NCBI RefSeq assembly: GCF_028994805.1
Contig: NZ_JAJQQP010000019.1
Coordinates: 1-64,000 of the forward strand
Reading direction: 5' to 3'
Source of the DNA: Promicromonospora iranensis
Lineage (GTDB): Bacteria; Actinomycetota; Actinomycetes; Actinomycetales; Cellulomonadaceae
Length of the DNA stretch: 64,000 bases
Position 1 is the stretch's first letter; the number at the start of each line of letters is the position of its first letter. A program made the position numbers and the translations under genes. Shown here piece after piece: positions 8,543-17,454 of this stretch. Below the pieces are notes generated by a model. It was not told the DNA's origin. It saw nothing but the letters and a program-made list of their open reading frames with translations, and made no database searches.

Positions 8543-9524
8543 GCGCGGACTCGCACGCCGCGACCACCTCGTCCACCGGCACCTGAGCGAGCGCCGGGTC
8601 CAGCCGGCCCGCGTTCGGGTCCCGCGGTGGAGCGTCCGGGTCGCCGTGCCAGATGACGAGGTGCCGGGGCAGGTCGATCATCGGCCCCCACAGCGCGGGC
8701 GGCGTCGGCCCGAACAGGGTGACCGACGGCGTGCCGTACGCGGTCGCGAGGTGCGCCACGCCCGTGTCCCCGCTCACGAGCAGCCGGGCCGTGGACACCA
8801 GGTCGGCCAGCGCGGGCAGGCCGAGCCGGCCCGAGGCGTCGCGCACCGCGTCGCCCGCGTCCGCCTCGAGCCGCACCCGGGCGCAGAGGCCGCGCTCGGC
8901 CTCCGACCCGGTCAGGACGACGTCGTGACCCTGCGCCGCGAGCGCGTGCACGACCCGCGCCCAGCGGGCGGCGGGCCAGCGGCGGGCCTCGGCGGCGGCG
9001 CCCGGGTGGACGAGCACCGCACCCCGGCCACCCTGCTGCGCCCCGGTGCTCTCCTGCCCTCGTCCGCCCGGCGGGTCCAGCGGGCCGAGGCGGAGGTCCT
9101 CCGGCTCGCAGTGCCCGCCCACGCTCCGCACGAGCCGGCACCAGCGCAGCACCTCGTGCTCGTTCTCGTCCCAGTCGGGCCCGATGTGGCCGGCGTCGGT
9201 GTTGTCGAAGGCGAGCAGCGCGTCCGGCCGGGTCGCCTGCAGCACGCGGTGGCTCTCCGGCCCACGCCCGTGCAGGTTCACCGCGAGGCACCCGGGGGCG
9301 TCCTGGGCACCGCCCGGGCCCGCCCAGGGCCAGGGGAGCCGGGTCAGCCCCTGGGCCGGCAGGACCGCGTCCACTATCCCGTGGTCGGCCAGCCACTGGC
9401 CGAGGGGTCGGGGTGCGGCGAGCACCACCCGGTGTCCGGGCCATGCTCGCCGCACCCCACGGAGCGCGGCCACGCCGGTCAGCGCGTCGCCGAGCCCGAG
9501 CGCCCGCAGGACGAGGACGGTCAT
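8436..9524 (-). CDS. GT9 heptosyltransferase-family glycosyltransferase
   Basis: This 362-residue protein has the GT9 two-domain GT-B fold seen in LPS heptosyltransferases. It begins MTVLVLRALGLGDALTGVAALRG, and later shows [20 protein letters not shown] and the donor-site block LLVSGDTGVAHLATAYGTPSVTLFGP. The family usually transfers ADP-heptose, which fits the gmhA/hldE genes upstream in the same operon. It is the last gene, 25 bp after the SDR. The final 35 or so residues are low-complexity (Ser/Pro/Thr/Ala) and lie antisense to the end of the convergent UXS-like gene, so the stop codon may have drifted into its neighbour. Confidence 0.87.
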   Translation of the reverse strand: MTVLVLRALGLGDALTGVAALRGVRRAWPGHRVVLAAPRPLGQWLADHGIVDAVLPAQGLTRLPWPWAGPGGAQDAPGCLAVNLHGRGPESHRVLQATRPDALLAFDNTDAGHIGPDWDENEHEVLRWCRLVRSVGGHCEPEDLRLGPLDPPGGRGQESTGAQQGGRGAVLVHPGAAAEARRWPAARWARVVHALAAQGHDVVLTGSEAERGLCARVRLEADAGDAVRDASGRLGLPALADLVSTARLLVSGDTGVAHLATAYGTPSVTLFGPTPPALWGPMIDLPRHLVIWHGDPDAPPRDPNAGRLDPALAQVPVDEVVAACESALTQPPATGNGTTTPSGSDRPSSRHAAPSPAPSAPG

Positions 9525-9549
9525 GACGGGCTCCCGGTGGCCCGCCCGG

Positions 9550-10305
9550 TCACGGCCATGACGCCTCGCCCGACGCCATGACGAGCATCTCGCGGATCTC
9601 GCTGCCCGGCGGCTGCGTCAGCGCCGTCACCACGGCGGCGGCCGTGGCGGCCGGGTCGTTCAGGTCGGCATCCGGGCCCGGCTTGTACTGCTCGGTGCGG
9701 CCGTCGAAGAACGGCGTCCGCATGCCACCGGGGATCAGGCACGTCACGCCTACCCGGCCCGCGTACTCCGCGGCGAGGGCCTGGGTGAACCCGCGGATGC
9801 CCCACTTCGACGCGCAGTACGCCGTCGCGTCGCCGGCGCCGCGCAGGGCGAGCGTGGAGGCGACGGTCACCACCGTGCCGCGCCGCTCCTCGAGGTAGGG
9901 AAGCACGGCCCGGACCACTGCCACGGTGCCGAGCAGGTTGACGCGGATCACGCGCTCCCAGTCCTCCGCGGCGATGTCGAGCAGCGGGCCGCACGCGTCG
10001 ATCCCGGCGGCGGTCACCACCGCGTCGGGTGGTCCCACCTGCTCCACCAGCGAGTCGACGGCGGCCTGTGCCGCGCCCGGCTCGCCGAGGTCGGCGGCCG
10101 CGAACGGCACGTCGGCGGACGGCTCGGCCACGTCGAGGACCGCCGGGGTGCCGCCGGCGGCGGCCAGGACGTCGACGAGTGCCGCGCCGAGCCCGGACGA
10201 GCCGCCGGTGACGAACACCGTGCCGACCGACCGCGGCGCGAGCGGGGACGATGCGGGAGCGGGTGCGGTGGATGACTGGGTGGTGTCTGTGGTGGTTGCG
10301 GTCAT
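9550..10305 (-). CDS. Short-chain dehydrogenase/reductase in heptose operon
   Basis: This 251-residue classical SDR has the NAD(P) motif TGGSSGLG about residue 35 and the catalytic YCASK about residue 160, followed by PGGMRTPFF. A clear GGAGG sits before ATG 10305, and the start overlaps the hldE stop by 4 bp. Classical SDRs oxidise or reduce hydroxyl and keto groups. It is too short, and of the wrong SDR type, to be the extended-SDR HldD epimerase. It may modify the heptose or another sugar of the product glycan, but the substrate is unknown. Confidence 0.83.
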   Translation of the reverse strand: MTATTTDTTQSSTAPAPASSPLAPRSVGTVFVTGGSSGLGAALVDVLAAAGGTPAVLDVAEPSADVPFAAADLGEPGAAQAAVDSLVEQVGPPDAVVTAAGIDACGPLLDIAAEDWERVIRVNLLGTVAVVRAVLPYLEERRGTVVTVASTLALRGAGDATAYCASKWGIRGFTQALAAEYAGRVGVTCLIPGGMRTPFFDGRTEQYKPGPDADLNDPAATAAAVVTALTQPPGSEIREMLVMASGEASWP

Positions 10306-11837
10306 GATGACCTCCTCAGGGTCGACGGGATCGAGGACGACAGGGGTTCGGCCGCCCGGACCTGGCTGAAGAGCCCGGTCGTGGAGCGGCCCGGGAGATA
10401 GGGCAGGGTGACCACGCGCCCTCCGTAGGAGCGGACGACCGAGGCCTCGGGCAGGTCGGACCACGTGTAGTCGCCGCCCTTGGCCCAGATGTCGGGGCGG
10501 AGCGCGGACACGGCGGCGGACGGCTCGTCGTCGTCCATCACGACGGCGGCGTCGACGCTCGCGAGGCTCTCCAGGACGCGGAGCCGGTCGGCCAGGGGCA
10601 CCACCGGTCGCTCGGGCCCCTTGAGGTGCCGCACCGACCGGTCGGAGTTGACCAGCACCACCAGGTGCTCGCCCAGCTGCCGCGCGGCGTCGAGCATCGT
10701 GACGTGGCCGGCGTGCAGCAGGTCGAAGCACCCGCTCGTCGCGACCAGCACACCGCCCGCCGCACGCATCCGCGCGCCGAGCTCCTCCAGGGACGCCGGG
10801 CTGCTCTGCTCGACGGGCTGTCGAGCGGCCGTTCGGGCGCGGCGGAAGCCGTCGGCGCCCCCGGACGCGACCCAGGCGCTCGCGGCGACCACACCTTCCC
10901 GGACGGCGGTGGTGGCCTCGTCCCCGCGGGCCAGCCGGTCCGTCACCGTCGCGGCGAACCGGTCGCCGGCGCCGCAGGGGTCGGGACCGTGGGCGGGTTC
11001 GGTGGGCAGGTGCCGGATGACACCAGGGGCGTCGTCGGTGCTGCCGTCGTCGTCGGCCGGCCGGGTGGCGACGAAGGCGCCGCGGTCACCGGCGGTGACG
11101 CTGACCGCTCGCACGTCCCAGGCCCTGCGCAGCACGTCGGCCACCCCCGGGACCCCGGTGTCGGCTTCCGCGGGCGGCAGCGGAAGCTGCCGCGCCGCCC
11201 GTTCGGCCTCCGCGGCGTTCGGCGTGACGAGTGCCGCCCCGGGGACGGGCTCACCACCCCGCGGGTGCGGGTCCCAGACGAGCGGTACGCGCGCCGCCGA
11301 CTCGGCGAGGACCTCCCGCAGCAGCGGCTCCTGGGTGACACCGCCGCCGTAGTCGGCGACGAGGACGGCGTCGCAGCCCGTGAGGGCGTCGCGCACGCGT
11401 TCGGCGGTCGCCTGGTTCACGCCGAGCGGGGTGCCCGGTCCGCCGTCGTCGAGGCGGACCAGCCCCTGTCCGGAGCTGCGCACGCGCGTCTTGCGGCGGG
11501 TCGGACCGTCGTGGCGGAGCGGGACGACGGTGACGTCGGAGAGCTGTCGGCGCAGCTCCTGGCCGTCCGCGTCGTCGGCGATCGGTGCGACGAGGACGAC
11601 GTCGGCTCGCTGTGCGCACAGCAGGGCGGCGAGCCCCGCACCTCCTGGGCTCTGGCGGACCTCCGACACGTCGACGACGGGTACGGGGGCGTCGGGGGCC
11701 AGCCGGGTGACCGACCCGTCGACGTCGCGGTCGAGCAGGATGTCGCCGACGACGGCGACCCGCGGCCGGCCGCCGTCCCCGGGGGGTTCGGCCTGCTTGC
11801 GCGAGAGATCGCCGACGGGGGTGCCGTTCCCGGTCAT
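10302..11837 (-). CDS. hldE: HldE-like bifunctional heptose 7-phosphate kinase / heptose 1-phosphate adenylyltransferase
   Basis: This 511-residue two-domain enzyme makes ADP-heptose from heptose 7-phosphate, with a GmhB phosphatase acting between its two steps. Residues about 20-330 are a PfkB-type sugar kinase (VVGDILLDRDVDG, SPGGAGLAA, and DPCGAGDRFAA with the catalytic Asp). Residues about 355-505 are a nucleotidyltransferase with TSGCFDLLHAGHV (the HxGH site), RPDIWAKGGDYT and GRSTTGLF. The domain order and length match proteobacterial HldE (about 475 residues). It is coupled by 4-bp overlaps to gmhA upstream and the SDR downstream. This pathway normally serves lipopolysaccharide, which actinobacteria lack. 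Confidence 0.92.
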   Translation of the reverse strand: MTGNGTPVGDLSRKQAEPPGDGGRPRVAVVGDILLDRDVDGSVTRLAPDAPVPVVDVSEVRQSPGGAGLAALLCAQRADVVLVAPIADDADGQELRRQLSDVTVVPLRHDGPTRRKTRVRSSGQGLVRLDDGGPGTPLGVNQATAERVRDALTGCDAVLVADYGGGVTQEPLLREVLAESAARVPLVWDPHPRGGEPVPGAALVTPNAAEAERAARQLPLPPAEADTGVPGVADVLRRAWDVRAVSVTAGDRGAFVATRPADDDGSTDDAPGVIRHLPTEPAHGPDPCGAGDRFAATVTDRLARGDEATTAVREGVVAASAWVASGGADGFRRARTAARQPVEQSSPASLEELGARMRAAGGVLVATSGCFDLLHAGHVTMLDAARQLGEHLVVLVNSDRSVRHLKGPERPVVPLADRLRVLESLASVDAAVVMDDDEPSAAVSALRPDIWAKGGDYTWSDLPEASVVRSYGGRVVTLPYLPGRSTTGLFSQVRAAEPLSSSIPSTLRRSS

Positions 11838-12499
11838 GCGCTCGCCCCTGCCGTGCGCGACCTGGTCCGGCGGACCTCTGTGCCGCCGGCGGCGATGTGG
11901 GCGTCGAGCACCGCGCACAGGGTGTGTGCGACGACGAGGTGGATCTCCTGCACCGCGGACGTGGAGACCGACGGGACGGTGAGCGCGTCGTCGCACAGTG
12001 CCGCGAGCGGGTTGGGTGCGCGGCCGGTGAGCGCCCAGGTGGTGAGCCCCAGCTCGCGGGCCCGCCGGGCGGCGACGAGCACGTTGGCGCTCGCCCCGGA
12101 CGTCGACAGACAGAGCAGCACGTCGCCAGGCCTGCCGTGCGCCGCGACCTGCCGGGCGAACATCTCGTCCTGGCCGTAGTCGTTGACGATCGCGCTGAGG
12201 CTGGAGGTCTCGGCGTGCAGGGCGATCGCCGCGAGCGGGACACGTTCGCCCTCGAAGCGGCCGACAAGTTCCGCGGTCAGGTGCTGGGCCTCCGCGGCGC
12301 TGCCGCCGTTGCCTGCGACGAGCAGGCGCTGGCCGGAGACCAGCCGTTCGGCGAGGTCCTGTCCCCACGCCTCGATGCGGCCGAAGCTGGCGCTCAGGTG
12401 GTCGAGGCCGGTCAACAGGTCGGCACGGTGCTGGCGGAGCCAGGTCCGGCCGCTGGAGGAGGGCTGGAGGGCGGTCGGACGGACGGGCTGCGAACTCAT
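11834..12499 (-). CDS. gmhA: GmhA sedoheptulose 7-phosphate isomerase
   Basis: This 221-residue SIS-domain enzyme converts sedoheptulose 7-phosphate to D-glycero-D-manno-heptose 7-phosphate. Characteristic blocks are GNGGSAAEAQHLTAELVGRF about residue 65, SAIVNDYGQDEMFARQV, CLSTSGASANVL and the metal-site region QEIHLVVAHTLCAVLD near 185. The length is slightly above the usual 190-200 because of N- and C-terminal tails. It lies inside the nine-gene heptose operon, overlapping a GT4 gene upstream and hldE downstream by 4 bp each. Together with hldE and the fused GmhB domain at 15898 it completes a route to ADP-heptose. Confidence 0.93.
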   Translation of the reverse strand: MSSQPVRPTALQPSSSGRTWLRQHRADLLTGLDHLSASFGRIEAWGQDLAERLVSGQRLLVAGNGGSAAEAQHLTAELVGRFEGERVPLAAIALHAETSSLSAIVNDYGQDEMFARQVAAHGRPGDVLLCLSTSGASANVLVAARRARELGLTTWALTGRAPNPLAALCDDALTVPSVSTSAVQEIHLVVAHTLCAVLDAHIAAGGTEVRRTRSRTAGASA

Positions 12500-13794
12500 C
12501 GGTTACCTCCTGCAGAAACCAGCGGAGCGTCCGTCGCGGACCACTGCGGCAGCGGCGTGCGTGCGGACGAGGAACTGACGACCTCGGCGTAGGCCTCGGC
12601 CGTCTGCCGGGCCACGGAGACCCAGCCGTACTGGCGCTCCGCGCGGACGCGGGCGGCGGCACCGAGGCGGAGCCGGAACCGGCGGTCCGCCAGCCGCAGC
12701 AACGCGTCGGCGACGGCGGCGGGGTCACGCGGCGGCACGAGCAGTCCGGTGCGCTCGTGCGCCACCGTGTCGAGCATGCCCCCGACCGCCGACGCGATGA
12801 CCGGCAGACCGCACGCCGCGGCCTCCAGCGGGACTATCCCGAACGGCTCGTACCAGGGCGTGCACGCCACCACGTCGGCGCTGCGGAGCAGCTCCGGGAC
12901 CTCCTCGTGCGACACAGCGCCGAGGAACCGCACCCGGTCCGCGACGCCCAGCCGCTCGGCCTGGGCACGCAGGCGGCGCACCTCGGGGTCGCGGTCGAGC
13001 TCGCCGAGGGGCGGTCCGCCCGCGACCAGCAGCTCCACCGGGGGACCGTGCCTACCGAGCCGGGCGAGCGCCTCGACGACGGTCGCGACGCCCTTGCGCT
13101 CCACGAGCCTGCCCAGGGAGAGCAGGCGCAAGGGCCGGCCGTCGTCCGCGTGCTGCGCCCGGGCCGCGCCCGGCGTGAACACACCGAGGTCGACGCCGCA
13201 GGGCACCACGCGGACCCGGTCGTCCGACGCGCCCAGCTCCCGCAGCTCGCGCACCTCGTCCTGACATGTGGCGATCACCAGGTCCACATCCGCGCACAGG
13301 GACTTCTCCAGGGAGATCCGCGCGGTGGGGCTGGTGTCGGCGGCGCCCTGGTACCGGCGTTTGACCGAGCCCAGCGCGTGGAACGTCTGGACCACCGGCA
13401 CGGCGGGCAGGTGCCCGTCGTCCGATCGGCGGGTGGCTCGCAGCGCGGCCAGGCCCGACATCCAGAAGTGGGCGTGCAGCACGTCCGGCCGCACCCCGGG
13501 GTCGGTGAAGCGGGCCGCGAGGTCGTCGCCGAACTGGTTCATCCAGCGCAGCAGCTCGTCCTTCGGCAGCCGTTCGGGCGGGCCCGCGTCGACGTGCACG
13601 ACGTCGACGCCTTCCGTGAGCGGTACCCGCTCCGGGACCGCCGGGTCGTCCCGCCGCGTGTAGACGTCGACGGTGTGACCGTCCGCGGCGAGCCGCTGGG
13701 CCAGCGCCGCGACGTGGACGTTCTGTCCACCGGCGTCCGCTTCGCCGAGTACGGCGAGCGGGCTGGCGTGCTCCGAGATCATGCCGATCTTCAT
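12496..13794 (-). CDS. GT4 glycosyltransferase (MshA-like)
   Basis: This 432-residue GT-B retaining glycosyltransferase opens MKIGMISEHASPL and continues GEADAGGQNVHVAALAQRLAADGH, the acceptor-loop pattern seen in MshA and sucrose-phosphate synthase relatives. The donor domain carries LLSLGRLVERKGVATVVEAL and the nucleotide-sugar motif EPFGIVPLEAAACGLPVIAS (E-x7-E). It is cytosolic or membrane-peripheral and should add one sugar of the glycan built by this operon. It overlaps the genes on both sides by 4 bp. Donor and acceptor are not predictable from sequence. Confidence 0.88.
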   Translation of the reverse strand: MKIGMISEHASPLAVLGEADAGGQNVHVAALAQRLAADGHTVDVYTRRDDPAVPERVPLTEGVDVVHVDAGPPERLPKDELLRWMNQFGDDLAARFTDPGVRPDVLHAHFWMSGLAALRATRRSDDGHLPAVPVVQTFHALGSVKRRYQGAADTSPTARISLEKSLCADVDLVIATCQDEVRELRELGASDDRVRVVPCGVDLGVFTPGAARAQHADDGRPLRLLSLGRLVERKGVATVVEALARLGRHGPPVELLVAGGPPLGELDRDPEVRRLRAQAERLGVADRVRFLGAVSHEEVPELLRSADVVACTPWYEPFGIVPLEAAACGLPVIASAVGGMLDTVAHERTGLLVPPRDPAAVADALLRLADRRFRLRLGAAARVRAERQYGWVSVARQTAEAYAEVVSSSSARTPLPQWSATDAPLVSAGGNR

Positions 13795-14798
13795 GGCGAC
13801 ACCTCCTGTGTCAGCAGCGTGGTCCAGCGGTCGAGGAACCGGTCGAGGGGGTAGTGGGTGAGGACGTGCTCGCGGGCGACCTTGCCGTGGGCGGCGGCCT
13901 CCGACGGGTCGGCGAGCCAGCGGCGGGCTACCGCCGCGAGCTCGTCCGGGTCGGCGCTGAGCACGCCGGCCTCGGGCGGGACCGCCGCATAGGCGGCGGT
14001 GACCGGCAGGGCCAGGACGGGCAGGCCGAGGGCCATGGCCTCCAGGAGCGCGAGCCCCAGACTCGTCCACCGGTAGGGGTGCAGGTAGACGCGGGCTCCC
14101 GCCAGGCGGTCGTGCAGCTCCGCCTGCGGCAGGTCGTAGAGGCGGTCGGCGGCTCCCGCCGCCGTCGGGCCCAGGGGGGAGAGGTGCTCGGCCAGCAGCG
14201 CGGTCCCCATCCCGTACACCTCGGCCGGCGCCTGGCGGGCGACCTGCAGCAGCACGTCCGTGCCCGCGGCTCGCCACCGGCGCACCGGTTCGTTCACGAC
14301 CGCCGCGACGCGCTCGCGCTCTCCCGTGTAGCGGTGGCCCGGGTCGGGGATGCCGTGCTCGATCACCGCGGTGCGCGCCGGGCCGGTGTCCCACATGAGG
14401 GCGTTGAACTGGGTCACGTGCACGATGGGGACGTGCCCCTCGGCCGCGACGTCGACGTCGGCCAGGGGATGCCGTGTGGCGGCGGCGGGCCCGCCCGGGG
14501 CGTCGTGCTCCAGATACACGGTCGGCACGTCCCGCCCCGCGCGGCGTCCGGTCCACTCCCGCAGGAGCCGGGCCTCGTGCGGCCGCTGGAGCACGACGGC
14601 GTCCACCCCCTCGTCGTCGAACGCCCGGCGGAGCTCCGCGGGTCCCAGCTCCCGCACCGACGCCGGCCAGTCCCAGGTCTGCGCCCGTCCGCGCCCGTCG
14701 GCGGGCCGGTCGGGGAGCACCGGCACCAGGTACTCGTGCTCGCCCTGGACGAAGGCCGTGGTCCACGAACCGTGCACGTGCCACAGGAGGACTCTCAT
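13791..14798 (-). CDS. GT4-like glycosyltransferase
   Basis: This 335-residue glycosyltransferase has a GT-B layout with MRVLLWHVHGSWTTAFVQGEHEYLVPV at the N-terminus. The second half contains the donor-binding stretch YLHPYRWTSLGLALLEAMALGLPVLALP, with the E-x7-type motif partly altered (SLGLALLEA). A GGAGG-like site precedes ATG 14798, and the gene overlaps both neighbours by 4 bp. This protein type is common in actinobacterial heptose clusters, as far as I recall, but it has no assigned reaction here. Confidence 0.8.
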   Translation of the reverse strand: MRVLLWHVHGSWTTAFVQGEHEYLVPVLPDRPADGRGRAQTWDWPASVRELGPAELRRAFDDEGVDAVVLQRPHEARLLREWTGRRAGRDVPTVYLEHDAPGGPAAATRHPLADVDVAAEGHVPIVHVTQFNALMWDTGPARTAVIEHGIPDPGHRYTGERERVAAVVNEPVRRWRAAGTDVLLQVARQAPAEVYGMGTALLAEHLSPLGPTAAGAADRLYDLPQAELHDRLAGARVYLHPYRWTSLGLALLEAMALGLPVLALPVTAAYAAVPPEAGVLSADPDELAAVARRWLADPSEAAAHGKVAREHVLTHYPLDRFLDRWTTLLTQEVSP

Positions 14799-15901
14799 GA
14801 GGACCACCCCTCGGCGTGGCTCCCGCCGGTCGGGGCCGGCGCGCGGGGCGGTTGGCGCGTGAGCCGCGTGACGGCGTCGGACACCTGTTCCGGCGTGACC
14901 GATGCGAGGCAGGGGTGGCCCGGCACCGGGCAGGTGCGGGCCCGCGTGCCGCGGCACACCGCGCCCTGGTCGCCGAGCACGAGCCGGGGCACCCCGTAGG
15001 GGGCCCACCGGTCCGCGGGGACGACAGGAGCGAACAGGCTGACCACCGGCGTGCCGACCGCGGCGGCCAGGTGGGCGGGACCGGTGTTCCCGACGACCGC
15101 GCAGGCGGCCGACTCGAGGACGGCGCCCAGCTGGGCCAGGTCGGTCAGCCCGCCCAGGTCGGTGGCGTGGCCGCCGGCCACGTAGGCGGTGAGGTCGCGT
15201 TCCGAGGGGGACCCGGTCACGAGAACGTCCCAACCATCACGTGCGAGGCGCGCCGCGATGGCCCGGGCGTGCTCGGGCAGCGGCGCCCGGGCGGGTACCG
15301 ATGCCCCCGGGTGGAGCACCACCGAACGCTGCCGCCAGGTGCCCCCGACGCCGAGGGTGTGCTCGGCCGGCTCCGGCACGGCAGGCAGCGGACGGCGGAC
15401 GGCGAGCAGCCCGTCGTCCTCCACCGGCAGCCGGGCCCCGGCCCGCTCGGCGAGGTCGAGGGCTGCCTCTACCTCGTGCAGTCCCGGCGGGCGCTTGTGC
15501 CGGACGTCGAGCAGCGAGCCGGGGTAGTCCTCGCTCACCGCGACGATCCTGCGCACGCCACCGAGGCGGGCGAGCAGTGCCATCGGGAGCGGTGACTGGT
15601 GGAACGACGTGAAGATCACCGCGAGCTGGTAGCGGCGTGCGACCAGGCCCGCAACGAGGTCGAGCACTGCTTCGGCCGAGACCGGAGGCGGCTCGGTGCC
15701 GGACCACGGCGCGTCGAACCGGAGGATCTCGGTCACACCGGGCAACAGCTCGGCCGCCTGCAGGCCGGAGCTGGAGACCAGGAGGTCCACCTGGTCGTAG
15801 GTAGCGGCCAGCGCGCGCACGGCGGGGCCGGTCAGGAGCAGGTCCCCGTCGCTGTCGAGCCGGATCGCCAGCACGCGGACAGAGCGTTCCGCGGAGGTCA
15901 T
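14795..15901 (-). CDS. Second GT9 heptosyltransferase-family glycosyltransferase
   Basis: This 368-residue GT9 protein is a distant paralog of the one at 8436. It starts VRVLAIRLDSDGDLLLTGPAVRALAATY and later has VVLHPGASVPARAPLPEH and CAVVGNTGPAHLAAAVGTPVVSLFAPVVP, the family's donor-site block. A cysteine pair, CRGTRARTCPVPGHPC, lies near the C-terminus as in many heptosyltransferases. Two GT9 enzymes in one operon suggest at least two heptose, or heptose-like, transfers per glycan unit. It overlaps the GT2-HAD gene (upstream) and the GT4-like gene (downstream) by 4 bp. Confidence 0.88.
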   Translation of the reverse strand: MTSAERSVRVLAIRLDSDGDLLLTGPAVRALAATYDQVDLLVSSSGLQAAELLPGVTEILRFDAPWSGTEPPPVSAEAVLDLVAGLVARRYQLAVIFTSFHQSPLPMALLARLGGVRRIVAVSEDYPGSLLDVRHKRPPGLHEVEAALDLAERAGARLPVEDDGLLAVRRPLPAVPEPAEHTLGVGGTWRQRSVVLHPGASVPARAPLPEHARAIAARLARDGWDVLVTGSPSERDLTAYVAGGHATDLGGLTDLAQLGAVLESAACAVVGNTGPAHLAAAVGTPVVSLFAPVVPADRWAPYGVPRLVLGDQGAVCRGTRARTCPVPGHPCLASVTPEQVSDAVTRLTRQPPRAPAPTGGSHAEGWSS

Positions 15902-17454
15902 AGCAGCATCACCACCTCATCGAGAGTGGCGGCCACGACGGGAGCGGCGGACAGCTCCTCCCGTCTGGTCACCTCGGTCGGCACGAGGACGCCGCGTGCA
16001 CCGGACGCCACGGCGGCGCCCACGTCCGAGCCGATGTCTCCGACCACCGCGCACTCCGCCGGGAGCACGCCGAGCACCGCCGCCGCCCGGAGCACGAGGC
16101 CCGGATCCGGCTTGCGGCACGTGCACTCGTCCTCGGGCCGGTGCGGGCAGCGCTGCCAGGTGTCGAACGGGCCCAGCAGCCGGCGGACCCGCTCGTCCAC
16201 GGCGTCCACCTGGGCGCTCGTGAGCAGCCCGCGCCCGATGGCCGACTGGTTCGAGACCACGCCGACCCGTACGCCGCCGGCCCGTAGCCCGTCCAGCACC
16301 CGCCGGGCGCCGGGCATCGGCACGACCGCGTCGGGGTCGCCGTTGTAGGGGACGTCGCGGACGAGCGTGCCGTCCCGGTCGAACAGCACGGCGCGAACGG
16401 GCGGCGGCCAGGCAGGCACCCGCCCGCCGAGCCCTCCTCGCCACGTCCACGCACCGCGCGCGCGGTGGGCGACCGCAAAGAACGGGATCAGCGTGCTCGT
16501 CACGAGCATGCGGCGCAGCTCGGGGCCGTAGCCCTCGTCGCCGGGCCGTGGTCCGGGGCCGATCCGCTGCGCGGCGAACGCCGCGGTGAGGCCCGCCCAC
16601 GCGGTCCCGGCGAGGGCGGCGATCGTGCCGGCCGCGCGAGGCGCCCGCGTACCGGGCACGGCGGCGGCCACACCACCACCGAGCGCCGTCAGACCGGCCG
16701 CGACCGTCGCCACGTGCCAGGGCAGCCGGCCCCGGCCGGCTCCGGTGAGCCGGCGCCAGTCGCGGCCGTGCAGAGTGCGCAGCAGCGCGTCGTCCGCGTT
16801 GCCGGCCTGGGCCCGGACGCTTGCCAGGTTCCCGGCCGGCCGGACGGGATGTTCCACGAACCGGACGCCGTGCTCGAGGTCCCAGCCGGCGTCGCGGACG
16901 CGCAGCGCGAGGTCGGCGTCCTCCCGGTACGCGCGGGGGAAGCGTTCGTCGAAGCCGCTCACCGCCTCCAGCGCGGCCCGGCGGTAGACCATGTCGGCGG
17001 TCGCCCAGGCCGCCGTCTCCAGTCCGGCGGTGTTGCGTTCGAGGTCGGTCGGGGGCCGGTGGTTCGGCAGCGGCACCACGATCCGGCCCTGTACACCGGC
17101 GACGTCGGGGCCGGCCGCCGTCAGGTCCTGCTCCAGGGCGGCGGCCCAGCGCTCCGGCACCACCACGTCGTCGTCCAGGAAGGCCACCCACTCCGTCCGG
17201 ACGGTGCGCCACCCGGCGTTGCGGGCGGCGGCGGGGCCGCGCCCGCCGGTGCGGACCACCCGCACGCCAGGGACCGGATCGGGTCCGAGGTCGAGGGGAG
17301 CGTTCCCGCCGTCGTCCGGGAACGCCCGGTCGTCGACCACCACGACGTCGAGCGGCCGAGGGCCGCGCGCACAGGCGACGCGCACCGAGTCCAGCAGCGC
17401 GCGCAGCTGCGGACGGCCGATCGTCGGGACGACTATCGAGTACGACGGAGTCAC
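15898..17454 (-). CDS. GT2 glycosyltransferase fused to GmhB-type HAD phosphatase
   Basis: This 518-residue protein joins two enzymes. Residues about 1-210 are a GT2 transferase (SIVVPTIGRPQLRALLDSV, FLDDDVVVPERW with the DxD-type motif, FDERFPRAYREDADLALR). A hydrophobic middle (about 245-305) could span the membrane. Residues about 350-518 are a HAD phosphatase with FDRDGTLV (nucleophile D359, acid/base D361), SNQSAIGRG, the zinc loop CPHRPEDECTCRKPDPG and GDIGSDV. That combination matches GmhB, heptose 1,7-bisphosphate 7-phosphatase, the step between the two HldE activities. The GTG start overlaps the carbamoyltransferase stop (GTGA). The fusion is unusual. Confidence 0.87.
   Translation of the reverse strand: MTPSYSIVVPTIGRPQLRALLDSVRVACARGPRPLDVVVVDDRAFPDDGGNAPLDLGPDPVPGVRVVRTGGRGPAAARNAGWRTVRTEWVAFLDDDVVVPERWAAALEQDLTAAGPDVAGVQGRIVVPLPNHRPPTDLERNTAGLETAAWATADMVYRRAALEAVSGFDERFPRAYREDADLALRVRDAGWDLEHGVRFVEHPVRPAGNLASVRAQAGNADDALLRTLHGRDWRRLTGAGRGRLPWHVATVAAGLTALGGGVAAAVPGTRAPRAAGTIAALAGTAWAGLTAAFAAQRIGPGPRPGDEGYGPELRRMLVTSTLIPFFAVAHRARGAWTWRGGLGGRVPAWPPPVRAVLFDRDGTLVRDVPYNGDPDAVVPMPGARRVLDGLRAGGVRVGVVSNQSAIGRGLLTSAQVDAVDERVRRLLGPFDTWQRCPHRPEDECTCRKPDPGLVLRAAAVLGVLPAECAVVGDIGSDVGAAVASGARGVLVPTEVTRREELSAAPVVAATLDEVVMLL

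Noticed and set aside
9550-10305. SDR considered as HldD, the ADP-heptose 6-epimerase
   Set aside because: It is a 251-residue classical SDR, whereas HldD is an extended SDR of about 310 residues; the motifs do not match.
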